From positions 56,619 to 120,618 of the forward strand of contig NZ_KB905704.1 in assembly GCF_000380985.1 (NCBI RefSeq): a DNA stretch of 64,000 bases, given 5' to 3'. The notes under the pieces were generated by a model that did no database searches, was not told where the DNA came from, and saw nothing but the letters and a program-made list of their open reading frames with translations. Each line of letters begins with the position of its first letter. The first letter of the stretch is position 1. A program made the position numbers and the translations under genes. This stretch comes from Proteiniphilum acetatigenes DSM 18083. GTDB lineage: Bacteria; Bacteroidota; Bacteroidia; Bacteroidales; Dysgonomonadaceae. Shown piece by piece: positions 1-9,227 of the stretch.

Positions 1-25
1 GATCCGGTGATAATATTACAATTCG

Positions 26-66
26 AACGGCTTCTACCCTAATTTATCTGGTTGGTAGAAGCCGTT
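26..66. terminator. Hairpin downstream of the TPR lipoprotein gene
   Basis: A 13-bp perfect inverted repeat (AACGGCTTCTACC at 26-38, its complement at 54-66) with a 15-nt loop lies about 60 bp past the stop of the minus-strand TPR gene. The flanks are AT-rich but lack a clean T-run on either strand, so factor-independent termination is only probable. It could also belong to a gene left of the window. Confidence 0.45.
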
Positions 67-126
67 GATTTATAAAAAATGAGTGGAGCCAATGAAACTG
101 CCTGCAGGAAGGCTGAATCAAATTTA

Positions 127-1848
127 TCAATGGGTAATACTGGATGAAGATACCAATTGCACATCGGCATATTGCCACGCTTTGTCAAAATCAGATTTGA
201 CTGATTGTGCCTGAACATCCTTCTTCTGCAATACTAATGCATTATACAATCCTATCAAAGCCCAGCCATTTTTTTTCCATATTTGCAGATCTTCACGATA
301 TACCTTTTCCGCCTCTTTATATTTCCCGGCTTTGAGAAGTACTGCACCCAAATGATGCCTGACAGAGAAAAACCAGTCGGGGGGCTCATTATAGTTGAGA
401 TTATCTTCTGTTTGCACCGCCTTTTTGAGTAAAGAAACAGAGGTCTCGAATTGACCTCGTTTGGCAGCTATTTCTCCTGCTAATACCTTTTCAGCGATTT
501 GTACAAGGTCTGCTGTAGTATTGATACCCCAAACTGTTATCTCTTCCAAAGAAGTATCTGCAGCCAATATTTTCAGTGTCTCTAATTCCTTCTGAGCATT
601 CGGCAAATCATTGGTGCCCAGATAGGCCATACCCCGTGCATAATGCCATATCGCCTGAGGATATAAAAGATCTTTTTCAGGCTGGGGTATGGAGAAGATA
701 GTATCCCACATCGCAAATTTTACGGCAATATAATAAGGGATGATATAATAATGCTGTAATGTTCCCCATCCCGGTTGATTCATAATATCGGTAGCCGTAT
801 GCTCCTGCACTTTTTCCGCAGCCTTCCAGGCTAATTGAGAGTTGCCTTCAAGCGCGGCGGTTGCTGCCAGAAAGTGCCAATTATGCGGATAATAGGTGAG
901 CGGATAAACGCCTTGTGCATGATAGGCCGTGGTGTATAAGCTATCCACTTCTACAGCCCGCTGATTGGCAAGTGTGCCGAGATGATAATCGCCGGTACTG
1001 ATATAGATATGGGAAGGCATATGTACCAGATGTCCTGCCCCTGGGACCAATGTGTCCAGTAATCTCGCGCTGGGCAGTGCCTTTTCGGGAGTAGCGGAGG
1101 ATTCCAGCGCATGAATATAGAAGTGATGCGCTCCCGGATGCATCGGATGGGTTTGTATCAGGTGTTCCAGTACGGCAATCAGCTCCGGTGTCCATGCTTT
1201 AGGCTTTTTGGTATGCTTTTCATATAGATCCCAGGGATGGAGATCCATTAATGATTCGGCGTAAAGAGCACCAATGTCAGGGTCGGAAGAATATTGCTCA
1301 TAAACTTTTTTCATCGCTTCAGCATAAGCAATATCAAGATAGCTTCTGTCGTCAGGTGCTTTTGCTTCGTACCGTGTTGCCAAAGCATTGATCAGAGAAA
1401 TCTCCATGGGAGTGCAGTTTTTGGAGAGGGATAAAGCTTTGAGCGCCGCTTCGTAAGCAGGCTGATAATTATTTTCTTCCATTGCGGCGTTATAGTTGGG
1501 GCCAAGGACATAGGCATAACCCCAGTATGCCATGGCGCAGGTGGAATCTAAGCGGCTGGCTTCATAAAATGATCTTGCTGCTTCCGCATGGTTGAATGAA
1601 TACGAGAGCATCATTCCCTGATTAAAATAGGCCTGAGCCTCTTCGCTGCTAGTTGATATTTTGAAGTCGATACCATCTAATCCTTTGAACATCGGCGCTT
1701 TTTTGCCTGAGGTGTACCACTCATTGTCGGTTGTTTGGGTGCTATGACAACCGGTCATTACGGATGTTTTTTCTTTTACCTCCTCCTTTTTGTTATTACA
1801 CGAGAGGATAAGTAAAACCGAAAGCACGAGGAATGGAAATCTGATCAT
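127..1848 (-). CDS. TPR-repeat lipoprotein
   Basis: A 573-residue protein with a lipoprotein signal (hydrophobic stretch ending LILSC, lipidated Cys17), so it is probably anchored in the envelope facing the periplasm. The mature part is built of tetratricopeptide-like helices: an AYFNQGMMLSYSFNHAEA unit near residue 75 followed by a DSTCAMAYWGYAYVLGP unit, and further repeats towards the C terminus (residues about 470-560). A central HLVHMPSHIY segment is a conserved signature of a widespread, functionally uncharacterised TPR family. TPR arrays normally bind other proteins; no catalytic motif is visible. It stands alone on the minus strand, about 190 bp downstream of the sigma/TonB pair, and no promoter was identified. 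Its function is unknown. Confidence 0.85.
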   Translation of the reverse strand: MIRFPFLVLSVLLILSCNNKKEEVKEKTSVMTGCHSTQTTDNEWYTSGKKAPMFKGLDGIDFKISTSSEEAQAYFNQGMMLSYSFNHAEAARSFYEASRLDSTCAMAYWGYAYVLGPNYNAAMEENNYQPAYEAALKALSLSKNCTPMEISLINALATRYEAKAPDDRSYLDIAYAEAMKKVYEQYSSDPDIGALYAESLMDLHPWDLYEKHTKKPKAWTPELIAVLEHLIQTHPMHPGAHHFYIHALESSATPEKALPSARLLDTLVPGAGHLVHMPSHIYISTGDYHLGTLANQRAVEVDSLYTTAYHAQGVYPLTYYPHNWHFLAATAALEGNSQLAWKAAEKVQEHTATDIMNQPGWGTLQHYYIIPYYIAVKFAMWDTIFSIPQPEKDLLYPQAIWHYARGMAYLGTNDLPNAQKELETLKILAADTSLEEITVWGINTTADLVQIAEKVLAGEIAAKRGQFETSVSLLKKAVQTEDNLNYNEPPDWFFSVRHHLGAVLLKAGKYKEAEKVYREDLQIWKKNGWALIGLYNALVLQKKDVQAQSVKSDFDKAWQYADVQLVSSSSITH

Positions 1849-2042
1849 GTCAATCAGTTTGAATGATTAATATGTTGGAAAAATAAGCATAACACCATTC
1901 GGACTGGCATTCAGTCGTTTGGCGGGAAGAAATACTGTGATTTACATCTATTTAATTCAACAACTGTTCATGGATAATTGTTTGTCGGGGTATCTGGTTT
2001 TATTGTTGTTTTGATTCTTTTAGTGGTCGAAAACTGTGATTA

Positions 2043-3305
2043 TTAAGGCAGTTCAATTTGTAAGGTTACTTTTCTGTTTGTTTTCGACCAGAGCGGAGAA
2101 CCCAGTAGAAGTCTTTTTATTTCGCTTTCCAGTGCAGGGCAGGAATTTTCTCTGATGTCGATATGTGCCGGCCGTCCCATCGGATCTATAAAAAATTCGA
2201 CAGCAATTATAATTTTTTGTCCTGCACATATTTCTTTATCGTAATTTTTGGTAAAATAGTTCCTGAATTCTTCTTCACCAAATGTTGTCGTATCTTTTAT
2301 AGCTGAAACAGCACCTACAACGGTTGCCTTCTTTTGTGTTCCAAAAGCAACGATAACAACTTCGTTCAGCGCCATGTCATCGGCTTTCATCATGATATCT
2401 CCCGCATTTTCTATTAATGGAATACTGGAATTTTTCATACCGATATATGAGGCAATAAGCTCTTTTTGTTCGTCTTTCGGAATGAATAATTGAAAATTAC
2501 CTTCCATATCGGAAACGGTGCCGGTGAGGGTATTGGGGATATGAACCGTAACGCCCGGGATCGGTTCGCCGGTCTCATCCACTATGCGCCCCGAGACGAA
2601 TAGTCTGTCAGGTTGTAGAGTGGATTTTGATATGCCCCTGATTCGTATGGTTTTATCCTGTTCCTGTTGTGACACTGTAACCCCTGCAGCACGTCCGGCC
2701 AATGCTTCTGTAATCTCTTTTAAGGGTGCTTCGAGAGTTGTTTTTTCACTTACATGCTGAGCGGTTGACAGCCGTATCTCTTTATCCGGAACAGGTTCAA
2801 TTTCTTCAGCGACCGATTCAATGATTTCGACCTCCGGTTTAACGGGCGCGACCGTCGATGCAACGGTTTTCCCGGAAGTCTCTTTGCGAACCGGGTCCGG
2901 AGTAGTTGCCCTTGAGATGTTTTTTTCTTCTTTTTCCGGGTGTTCGGCGATCAATATCGTATCTTTTTGAAGAGAAGGAGTTTTATTCTCTTTCCGTTGT
3001 TGAATGATATCGGAGGATGCCATGGGTATTTCCTTTTCCGTATAGGGTCTGTCAAGCAGGAGGGGAGTACCGATAAGTAATACGATCACAGCTGCTGCAG
3101 CCCATAACCACAACCGTCTATGGACACGTTTCTGAGGAGAAGAAACCCGTTTTTCCAGGTCTTCGGTCGCAGCCATATGGTCTCCCTCTACCGAATCGAA
3201 CCCGTCGATGGCATCCTGCAGAAAAGGATCGTCCATGGCTTTACGTTCCAGTTGGTTGGCTTCCTTCCCCTGCCGTTGTCCACGTATGTAATCTTTTAAA
3301 TTCAC
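2043..3305 (-). CDS. Membrane-anchored sigma-factor partner with SusC-type and TonB-C domains
   Basis: 420 residues. Residues 1-60 are a charged cytoplasmic segment (DPFLQDAIDGF) of the kind found in Bacteroidota proteins encoded next to ECF sigma factors. A single transmembrane helix (65-84) is followed by a long Glu/Pro/Thr-rich linker. Around 200-230 there is a piece resembling a TonB-dependent receptor plug (ALAGRAAGVTV, then IRIRGIS), then a carboxypeptidase-regulatory-like beta-sandwich at about 232-318 ending in VVIVAFGTQKKATVVGAV, the SusC/RagA junction signature. Residues about 345-420 look like a TonB C-terminal domain (FFIDPMGRPAHIDI). It lies 81 bp after the ECF sigma gene, presumably in one transcript. 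It may act as an anti-sigma or envelope sensor; that role is inferred from position and topology. Confidence 0.8.
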   Translation of the reverse strand: MNLKDYIRGQRQGKEANQLERKAMDDPFLQDAIDGFDSVEGDHMAATEDLEKRVSSPQKRVHRRLWLWAAAAVIVLLIGTPLLLDRPYTEKEIPMASSDIIQQRKENKTPSLQKDTILIAEHPEKEEKNISRATTPDPVRKETSGKTVASTVAPVKPEVEIIESVAEEIEPVPDKEIRLSTAQHVSEKTTLEAPLKEITEALAGRAAGVTVSQQEQDKTIRIRGISKSTLQPDRLFVSGRIVDETGEPIPGVTVHIPNTLTGTVSDMEGNFQLFIPKDEQKELIASYIGMKNSSIPLIENAGDIMMKADDMALNEVVIVAFGTQKKATVVGAVSAIKDTTTFGEEEFRNYFTKNYDKEICAGQKIIIAVEFFIDPMGRPAHIDIRENSCPALESEIKRLLLGSPLWSKTNRKVTLQIELP

Positions 3306-3386
3306 ATTGTTTATCGTTACCTTCCGCAGGTTTTATTTATCAGGCCTGCAATTCTTTACGCATTATAACTGAACGTTAATAAAAGC

Positions 3387-3959
3387 CTACTCAATTTTCA
3401 ATACCCGCCTAATACAGTTTTTCAAATTCCGCTTTCCGTTCTGAATATAACTTTTCACTTTTTCGAGTGTATATCCCGTAATGAAAACGATGTCGGCATA
3501 CGATTTGTTTTCGTAATAAAAATATTCGATGCTCTTTCGTTGTTCTTCCCCCAATTCGTTCATACAGAATATCAACGCCGATTCTTCTTCATTCGATTTC
3601 TCCTTATCTAATAGAGTAAAAAAATCGCCGTTTTCCATAATTGTATCGTCAATATTTACAAAAGACGATTGTTTTGCTTTCCGTAAACGCAGCAGGCAAT
3701 GATTCTTCGCTACGCTATAAAGCCATGTATGGAAATTCTGTATATCATACCGTTTGATTTTCTGTGAAACTTCTTCAAACAGATCCATCACGGCATCCTG
3801 CGCATCACTTTCATTACCAAGATATTTCAGGCATAATCCATATACCATCGGGATATAGCGGCGGTACAACTCGCTAAAGCAGACCGGTTGTTCTTCTTTC
3901 TGGCAAAGTGCAAACAATTCATCGTTCGATAGGGTCGTTATTTTCCGCCTGTTTTTCAA
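3387..3959 (-). CDS. ECF-type RNA polymerase sigma factor
   Basis: 190 residues. Region 2 is at about 28-95 (FSELYRRYIPMVYGLCLKYL, then NESDAQDAVMDLFEEV and the helix with FHTWLYSVAKNHCLLRLRK). Region 4, about 125-180, is a helix-turn-helix (RKSIEYFYYENKSYADIVFI, then YTLEKVKSYIQNGKRNLK). There is no region 1 or 3, as expected for ECF factors. It would direct core polymerase to a dedicated promoter set. It is first in a two-gene minus-strand unit with the membrane protein downstream, and divergent from the VWA gene. A possible minus-strand -7 element (CAAAATTA on the plus strand, 3993-4000) lies about 35 bp upstream, without a clear -33 partner. Confidence 0.93.
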   Translation of the reverse strand: MKNRRKITTLSNDELFALCQKEEQPVCFSELYRRYIPMVYGLCLKYLGNESDAQDAVMDLFEEVSQKIKRYDIQNFHTWLYSVAKNHCLLRLRKAKQSSFVNIDDTIMENGDFFTLLDKEKSNEEESALIFCMNELGEEQRKSIEYFYYENKSYADIVFITGYTLEKVKSYIQNGKRNLKNCIRRVLKIE

Positions 3960-4164
3960 TTCGTTGCCTGTTCATTCATAAAAAATACTTTGCAAAATTA
4001 AAAAATTATTCGTTCGGTTATGGAATTCCGGGCACAATTGTATCTATAAAGTGGAAAGGTGGAAGAGTGGAAAGGTATAATTGAATGAGCCCGACAAGTC
4101 GGGAAGTAGTGATAGTGAATTGAATCCTTTAATCAGTAAAATCAGTAAATCTGCAAATCAATAA

Positions 4165-6069
4165 ATGAATAAAGTTATGAAGACAACAGTTAAAAGAATC
4201 AGTTTGATGCTCCTTGCAGTGGTTATGTCGTTAGCGGTTTTCGCCCAGGAGATGGAAGTGAAGGGACGGGTATATGATGCCCAGGGGAAATTAGCGTTGT
4301 CCGGTGTCACCGTTATGGAGAAAGGGACAAAAAAGGGAATTTTTACGGATATGAATGGTGAATTCAGCATCAGGACCGGAAAAGGTAAAATACTGCAATT
4401 TCAGTATATCGGTTATAAGCCAAAAGAGGTGAAAGTGGAGAGTGAATGGATAGAAGTGTATTTGCAGCAAGAGGTGGCGCTATTGGAAGAGGTGACGGTC
4501 GTGGCTTTTGGAAAACAGAAAAAGGAAAATCTGGTTGGAGCAGCAGTTACATTAGTGCGAGGCGGGACACCCGGTATCCTCGTGCGGGGAACGGTCCGGG
4601 AAGCCGGAGCGTACCTATTCCCATATCCTGTTATTGTGCGTGACGTCAATACCGAAGAGTATGAGTCTTTTAAAGAGAATCGTTTTCTTTCGACTGTAAA
4701 GCAACCGCTTTCCACCTTTTCACTCGATGTGGATGCTGCTTCCTACGGCAATATCCGCCGCATGATCAATCAGGGACAGATGCCACCAAAAGATGCAGTA
4801 CGGGTTGAAGAGATGATCAATTATTTCAGTTATGACTATCCGCAGCCTACAGATGGCCATCCGGTAAAGATCGTTACCGAAACGACAGTCTGCCCGTGGA
4901 ATAAAGAACATCGACTGCTGCGTATCGGTGTGAAAGCAAAGGAAATTCCTTCGGAGACATTGCCGGCAAGCAATTTTATTTTTTTGATCGATGTCTCAGG
5001 ATCGATGTTCAGTGCCGATAAATTACCGCTCGTGAAGTCATCGATGAAACTGCTGGTGAATAACCTACGGCCGCAGGACCGCGTCGCGATCGTTACCTAT
5101 GCCGGAGCGGCGGGTGAAGCATTATCCCCGACAAGCGGCGTCGATAAGCAGAAGATCATCGATGCACTGGAGAATCTTCAGGCCGGTGGTTCTACCGCCG
5201 GGGGAGCAGGGATCCAACTGGCATACAAGATTGCCGAAAAGAATTTTGTGAAAGACGGGAATAACCGGGTGATCTTATGTACCGACGGTGATTTTAACGT
5301 AGGTGTTTCCAGCACGGACGGATTGGAGTCGTTGATTGAAACCAAACGGAAAAGCGGTATCTTCCTGACCGTTCTCGGGTATGGAATGGGGAATTACAAG
5401 GATAACAAACTCCAGATCCTGGCACAGAAGGGCAATGGCAATCATGCCTATATCGATAATCTGCAGGAGGCCAATAAGGTGCTTGTGAATGAATTCGGCA
5501 GTACGATGTACGCTGTGGCAAAAGACGTGAAGATACAGGTGGAATTCAACCCCGCGTTCGTCAATGCCTACCGCCTGATCGGTTACGAAAGCAGGCTGCT
5601 TGAAGATGAAGATTTCAATGACGACCTCAAAGATGCGGGTGAACTGGGACCCGGGCATACAGTGACGGCGCTGTATGAAATAGTCCCTGTCGGTGTGGAA
5701 GCTCCGGTAGGTAAGATAGATCCTTTGAAATACCAGTCTCCGGAAAAAGAGGCTCCCACCTCCAAATTCTCCAACAACAACGAGTTGTTGACTGTGAAAC
5801 TTCGTTACAAGAACCCGGACGAAGATACGAGCCGTAAATTAGAAGTCCCTGTATTGGCAAACGCGATGAATGCAGAGGTGTCGGGAGACCTGAACTTCAT
5901 TATGTCGGTCGCCATGTTTGGTCACTTGCTGCGCGATTCCGATTTCAAAGAAGACGCTTCTTATGCAAAAGTCCTCGAATTGGCCCGTAAAGGATTGAAT
6001 GATGATCCGAACGGCTACCGCCGCGAGTTTATACGGTTGGTGGAAACGGTACAGCAGTTGGAGAAATGA
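4165..6069 (+). CDS. Secreted von Willebrand factor A protein with SusC-type N-terminal domain
   Basis: 634 residues. A Sec signal peptide (1-27, cleavage after VFA) precedes a carboxypeptidase-regulatory-like domain (about 30-105), which ends in EEVTVVAFGKQKKENLVGAA, the junction seen in SusC/RagA receptors, but no barrel follows. The conserved YfbK-type N-terminal region (TFSLDVDAASYGNIRRMI) leads into a VWA domain with an intact MIDAS motif DVSGS (276-280), and a DUF3520-like C terminus extends from about 470 to the end. It probably binds ligands through metal ions at the cell surface or periplasm. Met5 (4177) is an alternative start. It is divergent from the ECF sigma gene and about 90 bp before the serpin gene, suggesting but not proving shared regulation. 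Confidence 0.9.
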   Translation: MNKVMKTTVKRISLMLLAVVMSLAVFAQEMEVKGRVYDAQGKLALSGVTVMEKGTKKGIFTDMNGEFSIRTGKGKILQFQYIGYKPKEVKVESEWIEVYLQQEVALLEEVTVVAFGKQKKENLVGAAVTLVRGGTPGILVRGTVREAGAYLFPYPVIVRDVNTEEYESFKENRFLSTVKQPLSTFSLDVDAASYGNIRRMINQGQMPPKDAVRVEEMINYFSYDYPQPTDGHPVKIVTETTVCPWNKEHRLLRIGVKAKEIPSETLPASNFIFLIDVSGSMFSADKLPLVKSSMKLLVNNLRPQDRVAIVTYAGAAGEALSPTSGVDKQKIIDALENLQAGGSTAGGAGIQLAYKIAEKNFVKDGNNRVILCTDGDFNVGVSSTDGLESLIETKRKSGIFLTVLGYGMGNYKDNKLQILAQKGNGNHAYIDNLQEANKVLVNEFGSTMYAVAKDVKIQVEFNPAFVNAYRLIGYESRLLEDEDFNDDLKDAGELGPGHTVTALYEIVPVGVEAPVGKIDPLKYQSPEKEAPTSKFSNNNELLTVKLRYKNPDEDTSRKLEVPVLANAMNAEVSGDLNFIMSVAMFGHLLRDSDFKEDASYAKVLELARKGLNDDPNGYRREFIRLVETVQQLEK

Positions 6070-6159
6070 TCTGAAAAAGTAATTCTGTCCATCAATAATA
6101 TCCGTAAAGAATGTAGTGATATTGTTCGAATAATTAGTCTGATATTCTAAATTTGTAAA

Positions 6160-7659
6160 ATGAATGTGATGAATAATCAAATATCGTTTAGAATAGTTAC
6201 GGTCATATGTGTATTGTTGACTGTTATGTATACTTCCTGCTTATATGCACAAGGAACGGAGCGGAGAGTCTCGGGAACTATAACCGACCCGTCAGGCAGA
6301 AGAGTGATAGGGGGAACTGTTACTGTAAAGGGAACAACCAGGGGGACCGTATCAGATATTGATGGAAAATATGCTGTGATGGTTCCTGAAGGCGCGATTT
6401 TACAATTTTCTTACCTTGGTCTGGAGAGCCGGGAGATTGCTGTAGAAAATCGGTCAGTGATAGACATTGTGATGGAGGAAGGAGATTTGATGAAAGGAAT
6501 AGAGCCTGCAAAACCTGTGAATTTGACCGGACGGCAACGTGAAAAAGCAAATGCTGACAATGAATTGGGCTTTAAAATGTTCAGGGAAGTTTCAAAGTTG
6601 CAGGGTGCCAATACATTCTTTTCCCCTTTTAGCCTTAATCAGGTGATAGGGATACTCTATAATGGATCTTCCGGCAATACCCGTATGGAAATAGCTAAAA
6701 TGATTAATGTAAGCAATCTTCCTGAATCCGAGTTCAATGAGTATTATCGGACAATATCACAGCAATTATTGAAGGTTGATCCGACTACTGAAATCGCGAT
6801 TACCAATGCCATCTGGTACCGTAACAATTTTCAGGTGAAAGAGGCTTTTATCGGAACCGGAAAAAAATATTTTGATGCAGATATAGAAGCGATCGATTTC
6901 AATGATCCAAAAGCAACTGGCATTATCAACAATTGGTGTCGCGATAAAACGAGAGGAAGAATCAACAATATCGCTGTCAATCCGTACGGAGCTGATATGA
7001 TCCTGACAAATGCCATCTATTTTAAAAGTAAATGGCAAAGGGATAAAAAATTTGATAAGGAGAAAACTAAACCGGATGATTTTACTAAAAGTGATAACAT
7101 AAAGAGGCGGGTAAATATGATGGAGCAGACTACCAACCTGCCTTATTATGCCGATCAATATTTACAATGTGTTGAAATGCCATACGGAAACGAGGCATTT
7201 AGCATGATAGCTATTCTTCCACCTGAAAATGGGAGTATCGACCAGTTAATTGACCATCTGGGTAACATGAAATGGGATCTTGTCGTGAACGAGATGGAGG
7301 AGGAGAGAGTGTGGTTGAAAATGCCGCGGTTCAGAATAGAATGTCAACTCCCGCTCAATCAACCGTTGACAAATGCCGGAATGGGGTCAATTTTTAAGGG
7401 TGGCTTTGCAAATATGGCCGATACGGATATGTCGGTATCCAATATCCTGCAAAAAACATTTGTGGAGGTGAATGAAGAGGGTACTGAGGCGGCGGCAGCA
7501 ACAGCAATGATGATCGTTGGTTTTGGAACAATGAAAGCTCTCAGTGAACCTGTACGCTTTTTTGCCGACCGTCCTTTCCTGTTCCTGATCAGAGAAAAAA
7601 GTACCGGAGTAATACTCTTCATAGGACGGATAGACGTCCCCCCTCCGGATATGCACTAG
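6160..7659 (+). CDS. Secreted serpin with SusC-type N-terminal domain
   Basis: 499 residues: an N-terminal signal (to about residue 30, CLYAQ), a carboxypeptidase-regulatory-like domain at about 33-110 and a complete serpin fold at about 128-499. The reactive-centre hinge is canonical (EEGTEAAAAT, 439-448), followed by AMMIVGFGTMK and the strand RFFADRPFLFLIREK. Counting 17 residues from hinge P17 puts P1 at Phe455, suggesting inhibition of chymotrypsin-like or broad-specificity proteases; this is inferred, since the loop is a few residues longer than in antitrypsin. Tannerella forsythia miropin shows that Bacteroidales make functional inhibitory serpins. A TAAATTTG -7-like element at 6148-6155 lies so close that the in-frame ATG at 6169 may be the true start. 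Confidence 0.93.
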   Translation: MNVMNNQISFRIVTVICVLLTVMYTSCLYAQGTERRVSGTITDPSGRRVIGGTVTVKGTTRGTVSDIDGKYAVMVPEGAILQFSYLGLESREIAVENRSVIDIVMEEGDLMKGIEPAKPVNLTGRQREKANADNELGFKMFREVSKLQGANTFFSPFSLNQVIGILYNGSSGNTRMEIAKMINVSNLPESEFNEYYRTISQQLLKVDPTTEIAITNAIWYRNNFQVKEAFIGTGKKYFDADIEAIDFNDPKATGIINNWCRDKTRGRINNIAVNPYGADMILTNAIYFKSKWQRDKKFDKEKTKPDDFTKSDNIKRRVNMMEQTTNLPYYADQYLQCVEMPYGNEAFSMIAILPPENGSIDQLIDHLGNMKWDLVVNEMEEERVWLKMPRFRIECQLPLNQPLTNAGMGSIFKGGFANMADTDMSVSNILQKTFVEVNEEGTEAAAATAMMIVGFGTMKALSEPVRFFADRPFLFLIREKSTGVILFIGRIDVPPPDMH

Positions 7660-7752
7660 TATCGTCTCTTCTAAGGAGTTTGTCAAATTAGGGTTAAAAG
7701 AAGATATTGCAGGCATTTGGAAAGTAGTATTATAATCCTTATGCTTTTAAAT

Positions 7753-9133
7753 TTATTTTCCTTTCACAATTTCAATTGCTCTTTCCAAAGGTTCATCTTT
7801 CCCTTTTTTTATACCATCTATTGTAGGTTTTATTTCTTCATCTATCCTGACTCCAGTACGTTGCATACAGGTTCCGTCGGGATAATACACACCTATACCT
7901 GTCATAGATGTTATTATGCCGCCTGGAAGAGGGAACGAGAATATAGCACCATTGGCTGCGGCTGTTTTACTGCCTATTATTGTGACCTGTGGTGCAAGAC
8001 AGTAGAAAAAAGTATGGTCTTCAGCCGAACTTTGCGTGTATTCATTCACTATTACCACTACTTTATATGGATAACTTCCTATTTCATCGCTTGGAAGAGG
8101 ATATTCGTTGCTAATTAAAAAGTATCCCGGCATGGAAACATTACTTAAACTTTGTCTGCAAAATTCTCATCGCAATATTCCTTAATTTCACTTCATAATT
8201 TGATGCTGGAGTGTACGGTAATAGGCGTTCAACAACCGTCTCAACTTTCTCTCCATTGATTGATGTAATAATATCTCCAACTGAAATTTCTTTCTCAATA
8301 CCGACAGAATCATTTGAAAATGATGTAACTATTAATTTGTTTTCAACGAATTTTGTTTCAAATGGGACTTTGCGCCGTCCATATACTTCATAAAATAGTG
8401 TTGTGTCATTATGCCGGATACCTCCATGTGAATCGTCAATTTTGGCACTAAGTTTCAGACAGGCAAGCGTGTATTCTTTTTGATTTTCAGCACAGACAAA
8501 TTCAGGTAACATTTCAGGCAAAACCTCCGACCATTTTGTATCGCATAGATCACGATAAGGGAAAAAATAATTGACAATATTCCAATATCTGAATAACGCC
8601 AAAATACGATATGGTAACTCTGGGAATGTCATATCATCATAAGCCGGTTCATTGGTAATTATTACAAACGGTTCATTTGAGGTCCTGCGATAATTTAATT
8701 TAATGAAGTGATTTTCTTTGGCTTGCGTATTATCTAAAATAAATTGCAATTTATCAATAGTTCTTTGATTAAGATATGCTGTATCAAACAGTTTTCCGTA
8801 ATCAGCCTTCACCTTGACCCTTGACAATGGAATTGTATCTTTTTGTGTAACTTCTATTGCTGGCAGGCTATCTACCCAATTATCCAGAATAATTTTCCAT
8901 TCCTTCTCATCTTTCACATTCATAATAGCCGGAATGATTTTTACCAATTCCTTGTCCCAATCCAATTTTCCTTCAGCCACCATCGGGTGGTGGTATTTTA
9001 GAAAACCCCAAAGTTGCCCTAAGGCCACAAGCGATTTCTCCTTTTCTTTTGGCAAACAGTTTTTTGTAGAGTTTGTTGCTTGGTTGCAAGACAGAAAAGC
9101 AACAAAAAAGAATGATAAAAGAATGTGTTTCAT
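7753..9133 (-). pseudogene. S41-family peptidase, broken by internal deletion and frameshift
   Basis: Two minus-strand reading frames make up one gene. The 5' part (8141-9133, 330 residues) has a lipoprotein signal (AFLSC), the helical N-terminal region and a PDZ-like segment (VGDIITSINGEKVETVVERL), then stops at LRNIAMRILQTKFK. The 3' part (7753 to about 8150) continues in another frame (SLSNVSMPGYFLISN) into the S41 core with the nucleophile region NEYTQSSAEDH. The stretch that should join the PDZ domain to the core, about 100 residues in this family, is missing, so a deletion and a frame change coincide near 8140-8150. The catalytic Ser segment survives but no intact protease can be made. 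A CAAATATA element at 9205-9212 may be a relic -7 promoter box. The region is AT-rich. Confidence 0.8.
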
Positions 9134-9227
9134 ATATCCCGTATTAATTTGTCATTCTATTTTTTGGATCTCCAACAGAATATCTCAACTTAAGCCGAAG
9201 GCCACAAATATAGCGAAAAAGTTCTTT

